Source: an uncultured Lachnospiraceae bacterium
GTDB lineage: Bacteria > Bacillota > Clostridia > Lachnospirales > Lachnospiraceae
Direction of reading: 5' to 3'
Length of the DNA stretch: 27,221 bases
NCBI GenBank assembly: GCA_934370915.1
Contig: CAKRNI010000009.1
Coordinates: 1 to 27,221, forward strand
The translations under genes were made by a program, and so were the position numbers. This document shows positions 8,564 through 17,216 of this stretch, one piece after another. Below the pieces are notes generated by a model. That model saw only the letters and a list, made by a program, of their open reading frames with translations, did no database searches and was not told the origin of the DNA. Each line of letters opens with the position of its first letter. Position 1 is the stretch's first letter.

Positions 8564-10173
8564 TCCTTTTCGGCCTCCTTTTTCGCATCTTCAACCTTAG
8601 ATCCACTCATTAACAATCCAAATTTATAATCATCTTCATCAGACCGAAGAATACCTGCCACCTTTCCTTCCGTTACAATGGCAATTCTGTTGCATACGGA
8701 ACGAAGCTCTGCTAATTCACTGGATGTAATAATTACAGTAACTCCTTTTTCTTTATTTAATTTTAAAAGTGAATCCAGAATCATCTTCTTCGCGCCGATA
8801 TCAATTCCTCTGGTTGGCTCAGAAACAAACAAAATATCCGGCTCTAATGTCAGAGCTCTGGCAATACATACTTTCTGCTGATTACCTCCCGATAAACTCT
8901 TTACCGGCTGCGCATATCCGGTACAGCGTATATCAAGTTCTTCTATCATTTTCTTCGCATACTCTATGGCACCTTTTTTATCATAAAATGAAATTCCGAA
9001 TTTTTTCGTTATGAACCGATTTTTTGTCTTTAATGCCGCAATCGATATGTTCAACTCAATGGACTCATCCAACATCAATCCAACTCCACGGCGATCTTCC
9101 GATACAAATGCGATTCCTTCATTTAATGTGTCATTTGTTTTCGCTACATTCATCGTCTTTCCATGAATCTTTACGCTGCCCTTCGATGGATACAATCCCA
9201 TAATTCCATTTGCAATACTGATTTTTCCATGTCCGGCCAGTCCTCCGATTCCAAAGATCTCACCCTTTTTAACGCTGAAGGTAATATCTCTTGCAACTTC
9301 TCCTGGCATACTGACGCCAAAATGTTCCAGTTCCAGGCAAGCTTTCTGGTTCTCATCTACACTTTCTTCGGTAATGTCACGATTAAGAATCTCAACCTTA
9401 CGTCCTACCATCAATTCGGACATTTTAATCGTGCTCAGCTCCGCGGTATCATAATCTCCTACCATTTCGCCGTCCCGCAGAACAAATGTGTGATGAGTAT
9501 AACGTTTAACCTCATCCAGTTTATGGCTGATAAAGATAAATGCAATTCCCTTTTCTGCAACTTTTTTTACACATTCCAGAAACTGTTCAGCCTCTTTTTC
9601 CGTCAATACCGCTGTCGGCTCATCCAATACGATCAGCTTAATATTTTTCTTATCAAGTTCTCTTGCGATCTCCACAAACTGCTTATAACCAACCGGAAGG
9701 CTTCCCACTCGTGTCTGGTCACTCAGTTCAATCCCCAGAGAATCCAGTGTTGCCCTGGATTCCTCATGCATTGTTTTCCTATCTACAAGATTCATGCGCT
9801 TTCCAAACAATAAGCTTAACGGAGTTTTCTTTAAATTTTCCCGGTTCAGCTTAATATTTTCTGCCACATCGTAACCATCGATCAGCATAAACTCCTGATG
9901 TACCATTCCGATTCCATACTTCATCGCCTCAATCGGTGATTTGATATTGACTTTTTCTCCATCAATCAGTACCTCTCCCTTAAAGCCTCCTGTCTGATGG
10001 ATAGCAGGCATACCAAAAAGTACATTCATGATTGTAGATTTTCCAGCACCATTTTCTCCGATAAGCGCCACAATCTCGCCCGGTTTTACCTTGATACTTA
10101 CATCTTTTAATACTTTATTACCGAAAAACTCTTTTTCGATATGGTTCATTTCCAATATATATTTACTGCTCAA
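8560..10173 (-). CDS. Double-domain ABC transporter ATP-binding protein (RbsA/YufO-like)
   Basis: A 537-residue protein with two tandem ABC domains. The first has Walker A GENGAGKST (39-47), a degenerate signature LPVGYKQFVEIA and Walker B LIVLDEPTAVL. The second has an aberrant Walker A (GLAGHGKIS), an intact LSGGNQQKVCIARAL signature and Walker B FVSEPTRGID with Ser in place of the usual Asp, so only the composite site built from Walker A of domain 1 and the signature of domain 2 should hydrolyse ATP, as known for RbsA-type proteins. I place the start at TTG 10173 (protein M/L-SSKYILEMNH), because AGGAG lies 7 bases before it; the upstream ATG at 10203 has no ribosome-binding site. It is separated from the lipoprotein gene by a terminator hairpin. 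Confidence 0.9.
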   Translation of the reverse strand: MSSKYILEMNHIEKEFFGNKVLKDVSIKVKPGEIVALIGENGAGKSTIMNVLFGMPAIHQTGGFKGEVLIDGEKVNIKSPIEAMKYGIGMVHQEFMLIDGYDVAENIKLNRENLKKTPLSLLFGKRMNLVDRKTMHEESRATLDSLGIELSDQTRVGSLPVGYKQFVEIARELDKKNIKLIVLDEPTAVLTEKEAEQFLECVKKVAEKGIAFIFISHKLDEVKRYTHHTFVLRDGEMVGDYDTAELSTIKMSELMVGRKVEILNRDITEESVDENQKACLELEHFGVSMPGEVARDITFSVKKGEIFGIGGLAGHGKISIANGIMGLYPSKGSVKIHGKTMNVAKTNDTLNEGIAFVSEDRRGVGLMLDESIELNISIAALKTKNRFITKKFGISFYDKKGAIEYAKKMIEELDIRCTGYAQPVKSLSGGNQQKVCIARALTLEPDILFVSEPTRGIDIGAKKMILDSLLKLNKEKGVTVIITSSELAELRSVCNRIAIVTEGKVAGILRSDEDDYKFGLLMSGSKVEDAKKEAEKE

Positions 10174-10245
10174 CCTTTTTCTCCTTTCCAGTACCCCTTG
10201 CATTTTTGTGTTTTTAATGTACTAAAATAGATTCATTCTTCTTAT

Positions 10246-10276
10246 AAAAAGGGGGGATGCAAAAATGCATCCCCTT
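10246..10276 (-). terminator. Intercistronic intrinsic terminator downstream of the DUF3798 gene
   Basis: GGGGATGCA (10253-10261) and TGCATCCCC (10266-10274) form a perfect 9-bp stem with a 4-base loop. On the minus strand two C residues and then TTTTT follow. It sits between the binding-protein gene and the ATPase gene of what otherwise looks like one operon. Partial termination here would give more lipoprotein than transporter, a common arrangement. Confidence 0.85.
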
Positions 10277-10330
10277 CTCTTTGAAAGCATCAGGGAAGTT
10301 CTCTTTCCCTATCATTTACATCAATTTTAA

Positions 10331-11527
10331 TTAAAATCTTTCATAAGAACACATAATAAAGAATCCATTATCGTATGTAGTTCCGCCATCTGTAATGTTT
10401 TCTACGTCTACGTCTGCTCCTGCTGCTTCACTTAATGTCTCTTTAAAGATTTCAGTATCCAGCTTCTCACCGCCGGTTTTTCCTTCACAGAACGCTTCTG
10501 CGTACGCATAGCTTCCTGTCATGAATAATGTCATAACCGGAGCAGTCCATGTACCCATATGACCAGTCATATCAGCCTCAGCCAATTTCTCTTTAATCGC
10601 ATTCATCATATACTCTGTATCGTATAACTTGTCATCCGGAACCTCAATACCAAGTGCAGACGGGAAGCCTACAAACGGAGACGGGTCGGACGGGTATGTA
10701 AAGTAAGACTTTGTATCAACAACACTCTTGATCATCGGCTCCTGCTGTGCAGTATTCGTACCGAAGAAGGCTGTCTCAACACCATATTTGTCAACAGAAC
10801 GCGGAACATCTTCAAGTACGAACTGCTGTGTGCCGGATGTACCTGCATCAGACATCGGATCTGGTGTAGTTGTCTCTACCAGTGTTAAACCAAGTTCTGC
10901 ACATCGATCTTTCATATTCTGAAGACGATCTGCTGTCGGCTGCCATGCGAGATGACGCGGGAACGAATAATGTACAAAAGTCTTTGCACCCATATCGCTT
11001 AACTCGTCTACCATCTGGATGCCCATCTTCGGAACGTTTGCATGATAGAAGATGTCGCAATTGGCGGAAGAAGTTGCTGCATCATCCTGATATCCGGCTG
11101 CAATCAACAGAATATCCGGACGAACTTCTCTGATCTTCTGACATGCTGCTGCTGTTCCCTGCACAGCCTGACTGAAAATAATTGCCTTGATATCCGGATC
11201 AGATGCAAGACTCAATGCTGTGGAAATCGTGGTCTCCTGCTCTGTCGCAAACTTATCCGGGAATGTTGCCAGTACAATCTTACCTGGATGCTCCTTTTCC
11301 AGCTTTTCTGCTGCTCGATAGCTTTCCTCACTCTGTGATACCGTTGTTGTCATAATTCCGATCTTGTAATCAGCTGCCTCAGCGGTTGTTTCCTCCGTCT
11401 TGGACTCACCTGCAGCCGCTGTCCCTGCCGCTGCTGTTGTTGTCGTCGTTGTAGATCCGCCGCCGCACGCGCAAAGGCTCGCTGCCATAGTTACTGATAA
11501 TACTAACGCTAAAAATCTCTTTCTCAT
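10331..11527 (-). CDS. DUF3798 lipoprotein, solute-binding component of ABC importer
   Basis: A 398-residue lipoprotein: basic N-terminus, hydrophobic segment and a lipobox ending in Cys21 (SLCAC), then a Ser/Thr/Ala/Gly-rich tether to about residue 50. The mature part begins YKIGIMTTTVSQSEESYRAAEKL and continues with IKAIIFSQAVQGTAAACQKIRE and ILLIAAGYQDD, which I recognise as the DUF3798 family, a periplasmic-binding-protein-like fold without an assigned ligand. The ATG at 11527 has GGAGGAG 4 bases upstream; the frame is open further up but lacks a signal-peptide logic there. It is the first gene of the unit with ATPase and two permeases, and its own promoter lies about 220 bp upstream. Ligand not known; sugars, nucleosides or peptides are all possible from the neighbours. 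Confidence 0.9.
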   Translation of the reverse strand: MRKRFLALVLSVTMAASLCACGGGSTTTTTTAAAGTAAAGESKTEETTAEAADYKIGIMTTTVSQSEESYRAAEKLEKEHPGKIVLATFPDKFATEQETTISTALSLASDPDIKAIIFSQAVQGTAAACQKIREVRPDILLIAAGYQDDAATSSANCDIFYHANVPKMGIQMVDELSDMGAKTFVHYSFPRHLAWQPTADRLQNMKDRCAELGLTLVETTTPDPMSDAGTSGTQQFVLEDVPRSVDKYGVETAFFGTNTAQQEPMIKSVVDTKSYFTYPSDPSPFVGFPSALGIEVPDDKLYDTEYMMNAIKEKLAEADMTGHMGTWTAPVMTLFMTGSYAYAEAFCEGKTGGEKLDTEIFKETLSEAAGADVDVENITDGGTTYDNGFFIMCSYERF

Positions 11528-12274
11528 CGTTCTCCTCCTCTTTTGACATGTGTTCATTTCTGTTAACTTATGGATTCTATACATAATTTTCGCTTTCACG
11601 CCCCTGCTTTCACAAAGCGCTCAGTTCAAAAAATGTCTGATGTCTGATGTATCTTCAGTAATCATCTCCTTTATCTATTGAATTCTGTCTGCCGTTTTTC
11701 ATATGTCGCACAAAATATAACTTATATATTTCTCTATGTACCTCAGATTATACATGGTGCTGTTTGAGCTGTCAATATATTTTGCGTCTATATGAGGTAT
11801 TTTGTATATTTTCCACTGTTGTTCCGGATATTTTTATGCATTTTTAACATGTAAGAGTCCAGCATTTCATTATTTTTACTCTTCTGGGGCTCTTATTTGA
11901 CGGTTCAAATTGCCATTTAGCTTTATTTCTCTATCGTTTTTTCTCTATTTTTCATTTTCCCTAATATATTACTTTAAGTTTTTTTGCAGTATTTCCATAA
12001 TATTATCACATTTAATCTTTTTCTGAGTTCAAAATAGCTCTTCAGATCAGCGTTTTCTCATTTCACTTAACTTTCTCATTTGTACGAATTCATCTGATTA
12101 TTACGTCTTTTCCTTATCCAGAAACATCACCAATCATCTATTTTATCATTTTTTTGTTTATTGGTTTACTTTTCTCGTTTTTGTTTTCAAAAAACATCAG
12201 ACAGTTCTTGCCGTCTTTTCTTAAATATTTTGCACCGTTTTCCGTTTCGGCATTTAGTTTCTTCAAGAACAAAA
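11528..12274. other. Long AT-rich intergenic region with 5' leader of the DUF3798 operon
   Basis: About 750 bp without a credible gene on either strand. It holds the DUF3798 promoter (11747-11775) and a leader of about 210 nt with a possible small hairpin (GCTTT and AAAGC around 11607-11619, minus strand). From 11780 to 12270 the sequence is very T-rich on the plus strand and shows no structure I can support. Confidence 0.6.
11747..11775 (-). promoter_or_regulatory. Sigma-A promoter of the DUF3798 transporter operon
   Basis: On the minus strand a consensus TTGACA (11775-11770) and a consensus TATAAT (11752-11747) are separated by exactly 17 bases. Transcription would start near 11740, giving a leader of about 210 nt before the lipoprotein ATG. 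It is the best promoter match in the window. Confidence 0.9.
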
Positions 12275-12321
12275 AAAGAACCTCTGTTACCCTGTTATTT
12301 TCAGCGTAACAGAAGTTCTTT
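12275..12321 (-). terminator. Intrinsic terminator of the GntR gene
   Basis: AAAGAAC-C-TCTGTTAC (12275-12290) pairs with GTAACAGA-A-GTTCTTT (12306-12321): 15 pairs with one mismatch and a 15-base loop. On the minus strand the hairpin ends in a run of seven T. It begins 8 bp beyond the GntR stop codon. Confidence 0.92.
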
Positions 12322-12328
12322 CAATATA

Positions 12329-13033
12329 TTATCCAAGAAAATAATCCGGATATATTTCTATCTTTTGGGGAAGGTCTTTCCGGAATCGTCCAAGATGACC
12401 GGTCATAAAAGTATTTACATCGACATCTTCCGGAATTCCCATCATCATATAATAATAGATCTGTCTATGTTCCTCCAGGATCTGTTCCTGATTAATGTCA
12501 TTTGTCTTTGTGTCAAGATAGCGGACTCTTTCATAGTGCGCACCAATCTTATGCAGGCATTGCCAGATTTCCAGCTTACTGCTAAAACTATACAGCATCT
12601 GGTGAAGATCATTATCCAACTCAAAAAAATAATCACTCATCAGTGTACCTTTTCTGATTTCCTGTTCTTGCGCTTCCAGATTCTGTTTCATCATATGCAG
12701 CTGCTCTACCGATAAAGCTCCCGCAGTCTCTTTAAATATCTCAGTTTCTATCACACGTCTCGTGAAATATCCCTGGCGTACCAGATTTAAATCAATATAG
12801 CTGACCTTGCTTCCCTTTTGCGGTAAAATATCTACCAGTTTTTCATTCTTCAAAAGTATCAACGCCTCTCGCACAGGTGTACGGCTCATTCCCAGTTGAG
12901 CACTGATATCCATTTCCTCCAGAGTTTCTCCCGGAACAAGCCGGAAGCTCATGATATTTTTCCGCAACAGACGATACGCATATTTGCTGTTGGTTTCCCC
13001 GTCTTTTCGCTCACTGCAAATTTCAAACGCCAT
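12329..13033 (-). CDS. GntR-family transcriptional regulator with FCD domain, probable uronate regulator
   Basis: A 234-residue regulator. Residues about 14-78 are a winged helix-turn-helix (PGETLEEMDISAQLGMSRTP, then VREALILLKNEKLVDILPQKG), and residues about 90-225 are an all-helical FCD effector domain. The FCD metal-site pattern is visible: an Asp and His in ELDNDLHQML, a His in LEEHRQI, and a His in TGHLGRF. FCD regulators typically bind carboxylic acids, including sugar acids (UxuR, ExuR, GntR of various bacteria). It is divergent from the zinc dehydrogenase gene and near uxuAB, so control by a hexuronate intermediate is a reasonable inference. AAGG lies 5 bases before the ATG. A CTGGTATA sequence at its own promoter also occurs at the uxuA promoter, hinting at autoregulation. 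Confidence 0.88.
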   Translation of the reverse strand: MAFEICSERKDGETNSKYAYRLLRKNIMSFRLVPGETLEEMDISAQLGMSRTPVREALILLKNEKLVDILPQKGSKVSYIDLNLVRQGYFTRRVIETEIFKETAGALSVEQLHMMKQNLEAQEQEIRKGTLMSDYFFELDNDLHQMLYSFSSKLEIWQCLHKIGAHYERVRYLDTKTNDINQEQILEEHRQIYYYMMMGIPEDVDVNTFMTGHLGRFRKDLPQKIEIYPDYFLG

Positions 13034-13069
13034 AAGATCCTTCCCTTCGTTTGTTTTCCCCTAACTTCA

Positions 13070-13098
13070 TTTATACCAGAAATTACCATTTTTGCCAA
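13070..13098 (-). promoter_or_regulatory. Promoter of the GntR gene
   Basis: Minus strand TTGGCA (13098-13093), 17-base spacer, TATAAA (13075-13070). The start would lie near 13063, about 30 bases before the GntR ATG. The -10 region is part of CTGGTATA, which recurs in the uxuA promoter region. Confidence 0.75.
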
Positions 13099-13223
13099 TA
13101 TGGTTTTTCTTTTTCCTGTCTATTACTAATATTTTTTCTTCTTTTGTTTCACGAATATATTTGTCTGTAGGTCCTTGTTTCCGAATTATTTCATCTGTTT
13201 TTGTTAGCTATTGCCAAATTTTA

Positions 13224-13252
13224 TTGATATAAGTCTTTTATTATAGTATAAT
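13224..13252 (+). promoter_or_regulatory. Promoter of the zinc dehydrogenase gene
   Basis: TTGATA (13224-13229), 17-base spacer, TATAAT (13247-13252). Transcription would begin near 13259, immediately before the operator-like palindrome at 13263-13280. Confidence 0.85.
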
Positions 13253-13262
13253 AAGCCAAACG

Positions 13263-13280
13263 CAACTAATATATTACGTT
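13263..13280. promoter_or_regulatory. Candidate GntR/FCD operator at the dehydrogenase promoter
   Basis: CAACTAA-TATA-TTACGTT is a perfect left half and partial right half of the 18-bp palindrome CAACTAATATATTAGTTG. The other perfect half occurs at the uxuA -35 region (17214-17231). Its position at about +4 to +21 suits a repressor. Which regulator binds is inference from proximity. Confidence 0.55.
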
Positions 13281-13309
13281 CGTGAGAATACATAAGGAGA
13301 TGTTGTTCT

Positions 13310-14335
13310 ATGAAAGCAATAAGAATTATTGAACCAGGAAATGTAATACTTTCCGACGTCGAGAAGCCGATACCGAAATCAAATGAAGCACTCATCAAAA
13401 TCATTACAGCAGGAATCTGCGGCAGTGACATCGGAGCGTTCCGCGGAACGAATAACCTTGTCTCTTATCCAAGAATTATCGGTCATGAACTGGCAGGAAT
13501 CGTCGAATCAATCCCGGAAAACAACCCGAAGGGATTGAAGGTTGGTGATAAGGTCATCGCTGATCCCTATCTGTACTGCGGTCACTGCTATCCCTGCAAG
13601 ATCGGACGTACAAACTGCTGTACCGACCTGCATGTGCTCGGCGTGCATGTGGATGGCGGTATGGCAGAATATTTCTGTCATCCTGCCGACATGCTCGTAA
13701 AAATGCCGGATGATATGAGCTGGGAAGAGGCAGCCATGGCGGAGCCCCTCACGATCTCACTTCACGGGATCCATCGCGGCGGTTTAAAGACCGGGGAATA
13801 TTGTGCCATTATTGGTGCCGGTCCTATCGGTCTCCTGGCCGGAATGGTCGCTCAGGCTTACGGTGCCCACGCAATCCTGCTGGATCTCGTCGACGAGCGT
13901 CTTGAGTTTGCTAAGGAACTCGGCATTGAATACACGATCAACTCAAAAACAGAAGATGCAGCTTCCCGCATCAGCGAGATTACAGGCGGTGTCATGGCAC
14001 AGCAGGTGATGGAATGCAGCGGTGCAAATGCTGCAATCCGTTCCACCCTTGATCTTGTATGTCACGCCGGCCGAATCACTCTCACCGGATGGCCCAAAAC
14101 CGAGACTTCGATTCCGACAGATCTTATCACGAAAAAGGAAATCGATATCCGCGGTGCCCGTACCAGCGCCGGTGAATTCGAAGAGGCCATCGATCTGATC
14201 CACAGCGGTAAGATCGATATCAAAAAAATACTCACCAAAGTTGTCTCGCTCGAGGATGCGCCTGCCGTAATCATCGATATCGAGCAGAATCCAGGCGACT
14301 ATATGAAAGTTGTCGTTCAGGTAAATGAACCGTAA
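13310..14335 (+). CDS. Zinc-dependent MDR dehydrogenase, RspB/L-gulonate 5-dehydrogenase-like
   Basis: A 341-residue medium-chain dehydrogenase. Catalytic zinc residues are Cys37 (GICGSD) and His59-Glu60 (GHE), the structural zinc lobe has Cys90, Cys93, Cys96 and Cys104, and the Rossmann glycines are in GAGPIG (169-174). Overall it resembles RspB and the L-gulonate / L-galactonate 5-dehydrogenases, which oxidise a hexonate at C5 to fructuronate or tagaturonate using NAD. Its neighbours encode UxuB (fructuronate reductase) and UxuA (mannonate dehydratase), so a role in feeding an extra hexonate into that pathway fits. Other polyol or sugar substrates (threonine, sorbitol, idonate dehydrogenase branches) remain possible. 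The only plus-strand gene here; an AAGGAG box is 10 bases before the ATG. Confidence 0.88.
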   Translation: MKAIRIIEPGNVILSDVEKPIPKSNEALIKIITAGICGSDIGAFRGTNNLVSYPRIIGHELAGIVESIPENNPKGLKVGDKVIADPYLYCGHCYPCKIGRTNCCTDLHVLGVHVDGGMAEYFCHPADMLVKMPDDMSWEEAAMAEPLTISLHGIHRGGLKTGEYCAIIGAGPIGLLAGMVAQAYGAHAILLDLVDERLEFAKELGIEYTINSKTEDAASRISEITGGVMAQQVMECSGANAAIRSTLDLVCHAGRITLTGWPKTETSIPTDLITKKEIDIRGARTSAGEFEEAIDLIHSGKIDIKKILTKVVSLEDAPAVIIDIEQNPGDYMKVVVQVNEP

Positions 14336-14352
14336 AACCCTGCTTTGTATGC

Positions 14353-14395
14353 AAAAAGAAACGCGTCACCAGTAAAAGTGAACGCGTTTCTTTTT
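14353..14395. terminator. Bidirectional terminator between dehydrogenase and uxuB
   Basis: AAAAAGAAACGCGT (14353-14366) pairs fully with ACGCGTTTCTTTTT (14382-14395), and CAC/GTG extends the stem inside a one-base bulge. It is flanked by T runs on both strands and lies between two convergent genes, so it should stop both transcripts. Confidence 0.93.
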
Positions 14396-14399
14396 ATAT

Positions 14400-16010
14400 T
14401 TAATCCATATATTTCTTCAGAGTACTTCTGACTGCCCCGGTTCCGGCAATCTCTTCCAGAAACATCTGCTCGACCTTATCGCCGATTCCGGCTTTGTAGA
14501 GATCGATTCCAAAAATATTTTCGTTGGAAAGGATTTCTTTCAGCTGGCCATTATAAGTCTCCGGTCTGCCGATCTCAATCCCATCCATAGCCTTTGTAAG
14601 CTCTGAAAGCATCGGATCTGCAGAGCGCTCAAATGTTTTTCCATCATCCTGAACTCCCAGCAGATAGCGGCACCATCCCGCAATTGCCAGTGGTATCGCT
14701 GTCAGGCGTTCGGCACTCCCATATCTGGCAGCATATGCTTTAATCGTCTCACCATAGCGGATCCCCACTTTCTGGGAGGTATCCGTCGCAATTCGCTGCG
14801 GGGTATCCGGCATAAATGGATTCGGAATCCTGACGTTGATAACTTCCTCTACAAAGTCTTCCGGAGACAGAATTCCCGGGTCTGTAACGACCGGCATTCC
14901 CTCAACCGGACCGATCTCATGGACAAGTTTATTCAGTTCTTTGTCCTTCATTTCATCCGCGATCAGCGTATATCCAAGAACGCAGCCGTATACCGCCAGG
15001 GCTGTATGCAGCGGATTTAAGCATGTCGTAACCTTCATGCGCTCCACTTTGTTTACCGTGTCACGGTCCGTCATGTAGACTCCAGCATTCTCCAGTTTCG
15101 GACGGCCGTTCGGGAATTTGTCTTCCACAACCAGATACTGCGGTCCCTCCGCATTTACGAACGGAGCAATGTATGTTTTCTTTGACGTGATAACCGGGGC
15201 AATATCCTCAATTCCCTCTTTTTCCAGTTCTTTCCATATCGATTCCGCTGGGCGTGGGGTGATCTTGTCAATCATCGTCCAGGGGAAGGAAATATATTTC
15301 TCGTCCGAGAGATATGCAATAAAGTCCTCGTCGACAAAGCCTCTCACTTTCCATTCTCTGGCCATCGTCAGAACAGCCGTTTGTAATTTCTTTCCATTAT
15401 GGGAACAGTTATCCATGGACACCAGTGCCAGCGGATGCTTTCCTGCCCTGAAACGTTCAAATAATAATGCGCACACGACTGCCATCGCACCCTTTGCACA
15501 TGCCGGACCATGATCGATATCAGCCTGAACAAACGGAAGATAATTTCCTTCCGAATTCTTCAGCGCGTAACCTTTTTCTGTAATTGTAAACGAAACCATC
15601 TGAAGGTCCGGGTCGGTAAAGATTTTTCTCAGGCGGTCCCACTCCTGCGGAATATCCCGCTGAGCCTTGACTGCCTCCGTTAAAGAGCCAATAATACGCT
15701 TATCGATCGCTCCGTCCGCCTTCAATGTGACACCCAGCACAAGGTTATCATATGGTTTATAAATTTTATCAACGACATCAAAGTCAAATGTTTCCACACA
15801 GGTGATCCCTTTATCCATATCACCCTGGGAAATCAGGCGGTCTGCGATTCCTCCTATAAACATGCGGAAAATATTACCGATTCCAAAATGCACCCATATC
15901 GGAGCTTTTTTTGTCTCTTCCTTCACCGTTTCAATCGGATAGTCCGGAAGTCTCACTCCGGCCTTCTCCCAGGCTGCCGTATCTTTCAATCCACTTAAGG
16001 TCAGTTTCAT
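14400..16010 (-). CDS. uxuB: Fructuronate reductase / mannitol dehydrogenase family protein
   Basis: A 536-residue polyol-specific long-chain dehydrogenase. Residues about 30-55 hold the nucleotide-binding HFGIGNIFRMF segment, and the catalytic Lys-Asn-His cluster is seen in KVTTCLNPLHTALAVYG. It would reduce D-fructuronate to D-mannonate with NADH. E. coli UxuB is 486 residues; clostridial members are often longer, as here. The ATG at 16010 has AGGAAGG about 10 bases upstream; the earlier ATG at 16034 precedes that box and is less likely. It follows uxuA by 37 bp without terminator, forming a two-gene operon, and ends at the shared bidirectional terminator. Tagaturonate reductase or mannitol dehydrogenase activity is possible by sequence, but uxuA next to it supports UxuB. 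Confidence 0.92.
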   Translation of the reverse strand: MKLTLSGLKDTAAWEKAGVRLPDYPIETVKEETKKAPIWVHFGIGNIFRMFIGGIADRLISQGDMDKGITCVETFDFDVVDKIYKPYDNLVLGVTLKADGAIDKRIIGSLTEAVKAQRDIPQEWDRLRKIFTDPDLQMVSFTITEKGYALKNSEGNYLPFVQADIDHGPACAKGAMAVVCALLFERFRAGKHPLALVSMDNCSHNGKKLQTAVLTMAREWKVRGFVDEDFIAYLSDEKYISFPWTMIDKITPRPAESIWKELEKEGIEDIAPVITSKKTYIAPFVNAEGPQYLVVEDKFPNGRPKLENAGVYMTDRDTVNKVERMKVTTCLNPLHTALAVYGCVLGYTLIADEMKDKELNKLVHEIGPVEGMPVVTDPGILSPEDFVEEVINVRIPNPFMPDTPQRIATDTSQKVGIRYGETIKAYAARYGSAERLTAIPLAIAGWCRYLLGVQDDGKTFERSADPMLSELTKAMDGIEIGRPETYNGQLKEILSNENIFGIDLYKAGIGDKVEQMFLEEIAGTGAVRSTLKKYMD

Positions 16011-16047
16011 TTTCACCACACCTTCCTCATGCATGTCTGCTCATATA

Positions 16048-17136
16048 TCAGTCTTTTGAGGAGCCTGCATTCTTGTCAATTGCTTCCCATAGACCGTTTA
16101 AATATGTTGCGCCAAGCGCACGGTCATAGAGTCCATATCCCGGGCGTCCTACCTCGTCCCAGATCATTCTTCCGTGATCCGGACGGATATATGTGTCTGG
16201 GCATGTCTCATATATTGCCTTCATGATTTCGTACATATCCATGGAGCCATCAGAAGATAAATGAGATGCCTCACGGAATTTATGATATCCGAGGAATTTT
16301 ACATTTCTCACATGCATTGCATTGATCCGGTTCATGTTTCCGAAGTGTCTTATGATGGACGGGATATCGTTGTCCGGATTGGATCCCAGTGAACCTGTGC
16401 ACAGACAGATTCCATTCGCTGGTGAGTCATAGAGACTGCAGATCTTATCAAAATCATCCTGGCTGTGGGCAATTCTCGGAAGCCCGAAGATCGGCCATGC
16501 CGGATCGTCCGGATGACATGCCATCTTTACTCCAACTTCCTCGCATACCGGGATAATTGCATTGAGGAAGTATTTATAATTCTCGCGAAGATCGTCCTCT
16601 GTTATCGTTTCATACTGTTTTAATGTCTTTTCAAGCTCCGCAAGGCGGGCTGGTTCCCAACCCGGGAGCGTAAATCCGTTGCATCCCTCAGCCGTCTTCT
16701 TCACAAGATCAAGCGGAGTCATCTCTCCGAGATCTTTTTCATCGAAGTACAGACTGTTTGATCCATCTTCTTCTATCTCTCTGGCAAGATCCGTTCTCAG
16801 CCAGTCAAACACCGGCATGAAGTTATAGATGATGACTTTCACACCATACTTCGCAAGATTTCTGATGGAAGTGATATAATTTTCGATATATTTTTCTCTT
16901 GTCGGGAGACCCATCTTAATATCCTCATGAACATTAACGCTCTCAATCACTTCGCACTCGAGTCCTGAAGCATGAACGTGTTCGATATACTCCCGAACTT
17001 CCTCTTCTTCCCACGCTTCACCTGCCGCTTTGTAGTCAAGTACCCCCATCAGTCCTGTCATGCCTGGAATCTGGCGAATCTGTTTCAGCTTGATCGGATC
17101 ACTGTCCTCGCCGTACCAGCGGAATGTCATTTTCAT
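16048..17136 (-). CDS. uxuA: D-mannonate dehydratase
   Basis: A 362-residue TIM-barrel enzyme that removes water from D-mannonate to give 2-keto-3-deoxy-D-gluconate, in the cytoplasmic glucuronate/galacturonate route. Family motifs are plain: [20 protein letters not shown] and PGMTGLMG at the start, [12 protein letters not shown], the metal-site segments [25 protein letters not shown], and RPDHGRMIW near the C-terminus. Length matches the family (about 360-395). AGGAGG is 7 bases before the ATG. It is the first gene of uxuA-uxuB and has its own promoter with an operator-like site over the -35. The later pathway enzymes (KDG kinase and aldolase) are not in the window. Confidence 0.96.
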   Translation of the reverse strand: MKMTFRWYGEDSDPIKLKQIRQIPGMTGLMGVLDYKAAGEAWEEEEVREYIEHVHASGLECEVIESVNVHEDIKMGLPTREKYIENYITSIRNLAKYGVKVIIYNFMPVFDWLRTDLAREIEEDGSNSLYFDEKDLGEMTPLDLVKKTAEGCNGFTLPGWEPARLAELEKTLKQYETITEDDLRENYKYFLNAIIPVCEEVGVKMACHPDDPAWPIFGLPRIAHSQDDFDKICSLYDSPANGICLCTGSLGSNPDNDIPSIIRHFGNMNRINAMHVRNVKFLGYHKFREASHLSSDGSMDMYEIMKAIYETCPDTYIRPDHGRMIWDEVGRPGYGLYDRALGATYLNGLWEAIDKNAGSSKD

Positions 17137-17187
17137 ATTGTTTCCTCCTGTATTTATGTTCTGTTCGTTCTCGATATCTTTATAACT

Positions 17188-17216
17188 AATTTACACTACT
17201 TTTTTATAGTCGTCAA
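17188..17216 (-). promoter_or_regulatory. Promoter of uxuA-uxuB
   Basis: Minus strand TTGACG (17216-17211), 17-base spacer, TAAATT (17193-17188). The -10 is imperfect, in keeping with a regulated promoter. The -35 overlaps the operator-like palindrome. Predicted leader about 45-50 nt. Confidence 0.75.

Noticed and set aside
9163..9813. 216-codon plus-strand frame opposite the ATPase gene
   Set aside because: The minus-strand frame shows full ABC ATPase motifs over the same bases; the plus frame matches nothing and has no initiation signal.
11584..11598. cre-like sequence (TGAAAGCG..., minus strand) in the DUF3798 leader
   Set aside because: It departs from the CcpA consensus at the invariant C of the right half and lies far downstream of the promoter; chance is as likely.
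11634..11647. Tandem TGTCTGA x2
   Set aside because: Only two short units in an AT-rich leader; no further copies or symmetry to support function.
12161..12715. 184-codon plus-strand frame
   Set aside because: Antisense to the GntR gene and its terminator; rich in Phe, Leu and Ile as expected of a shadow of AT-rich DNA; no ribosome-binding site.
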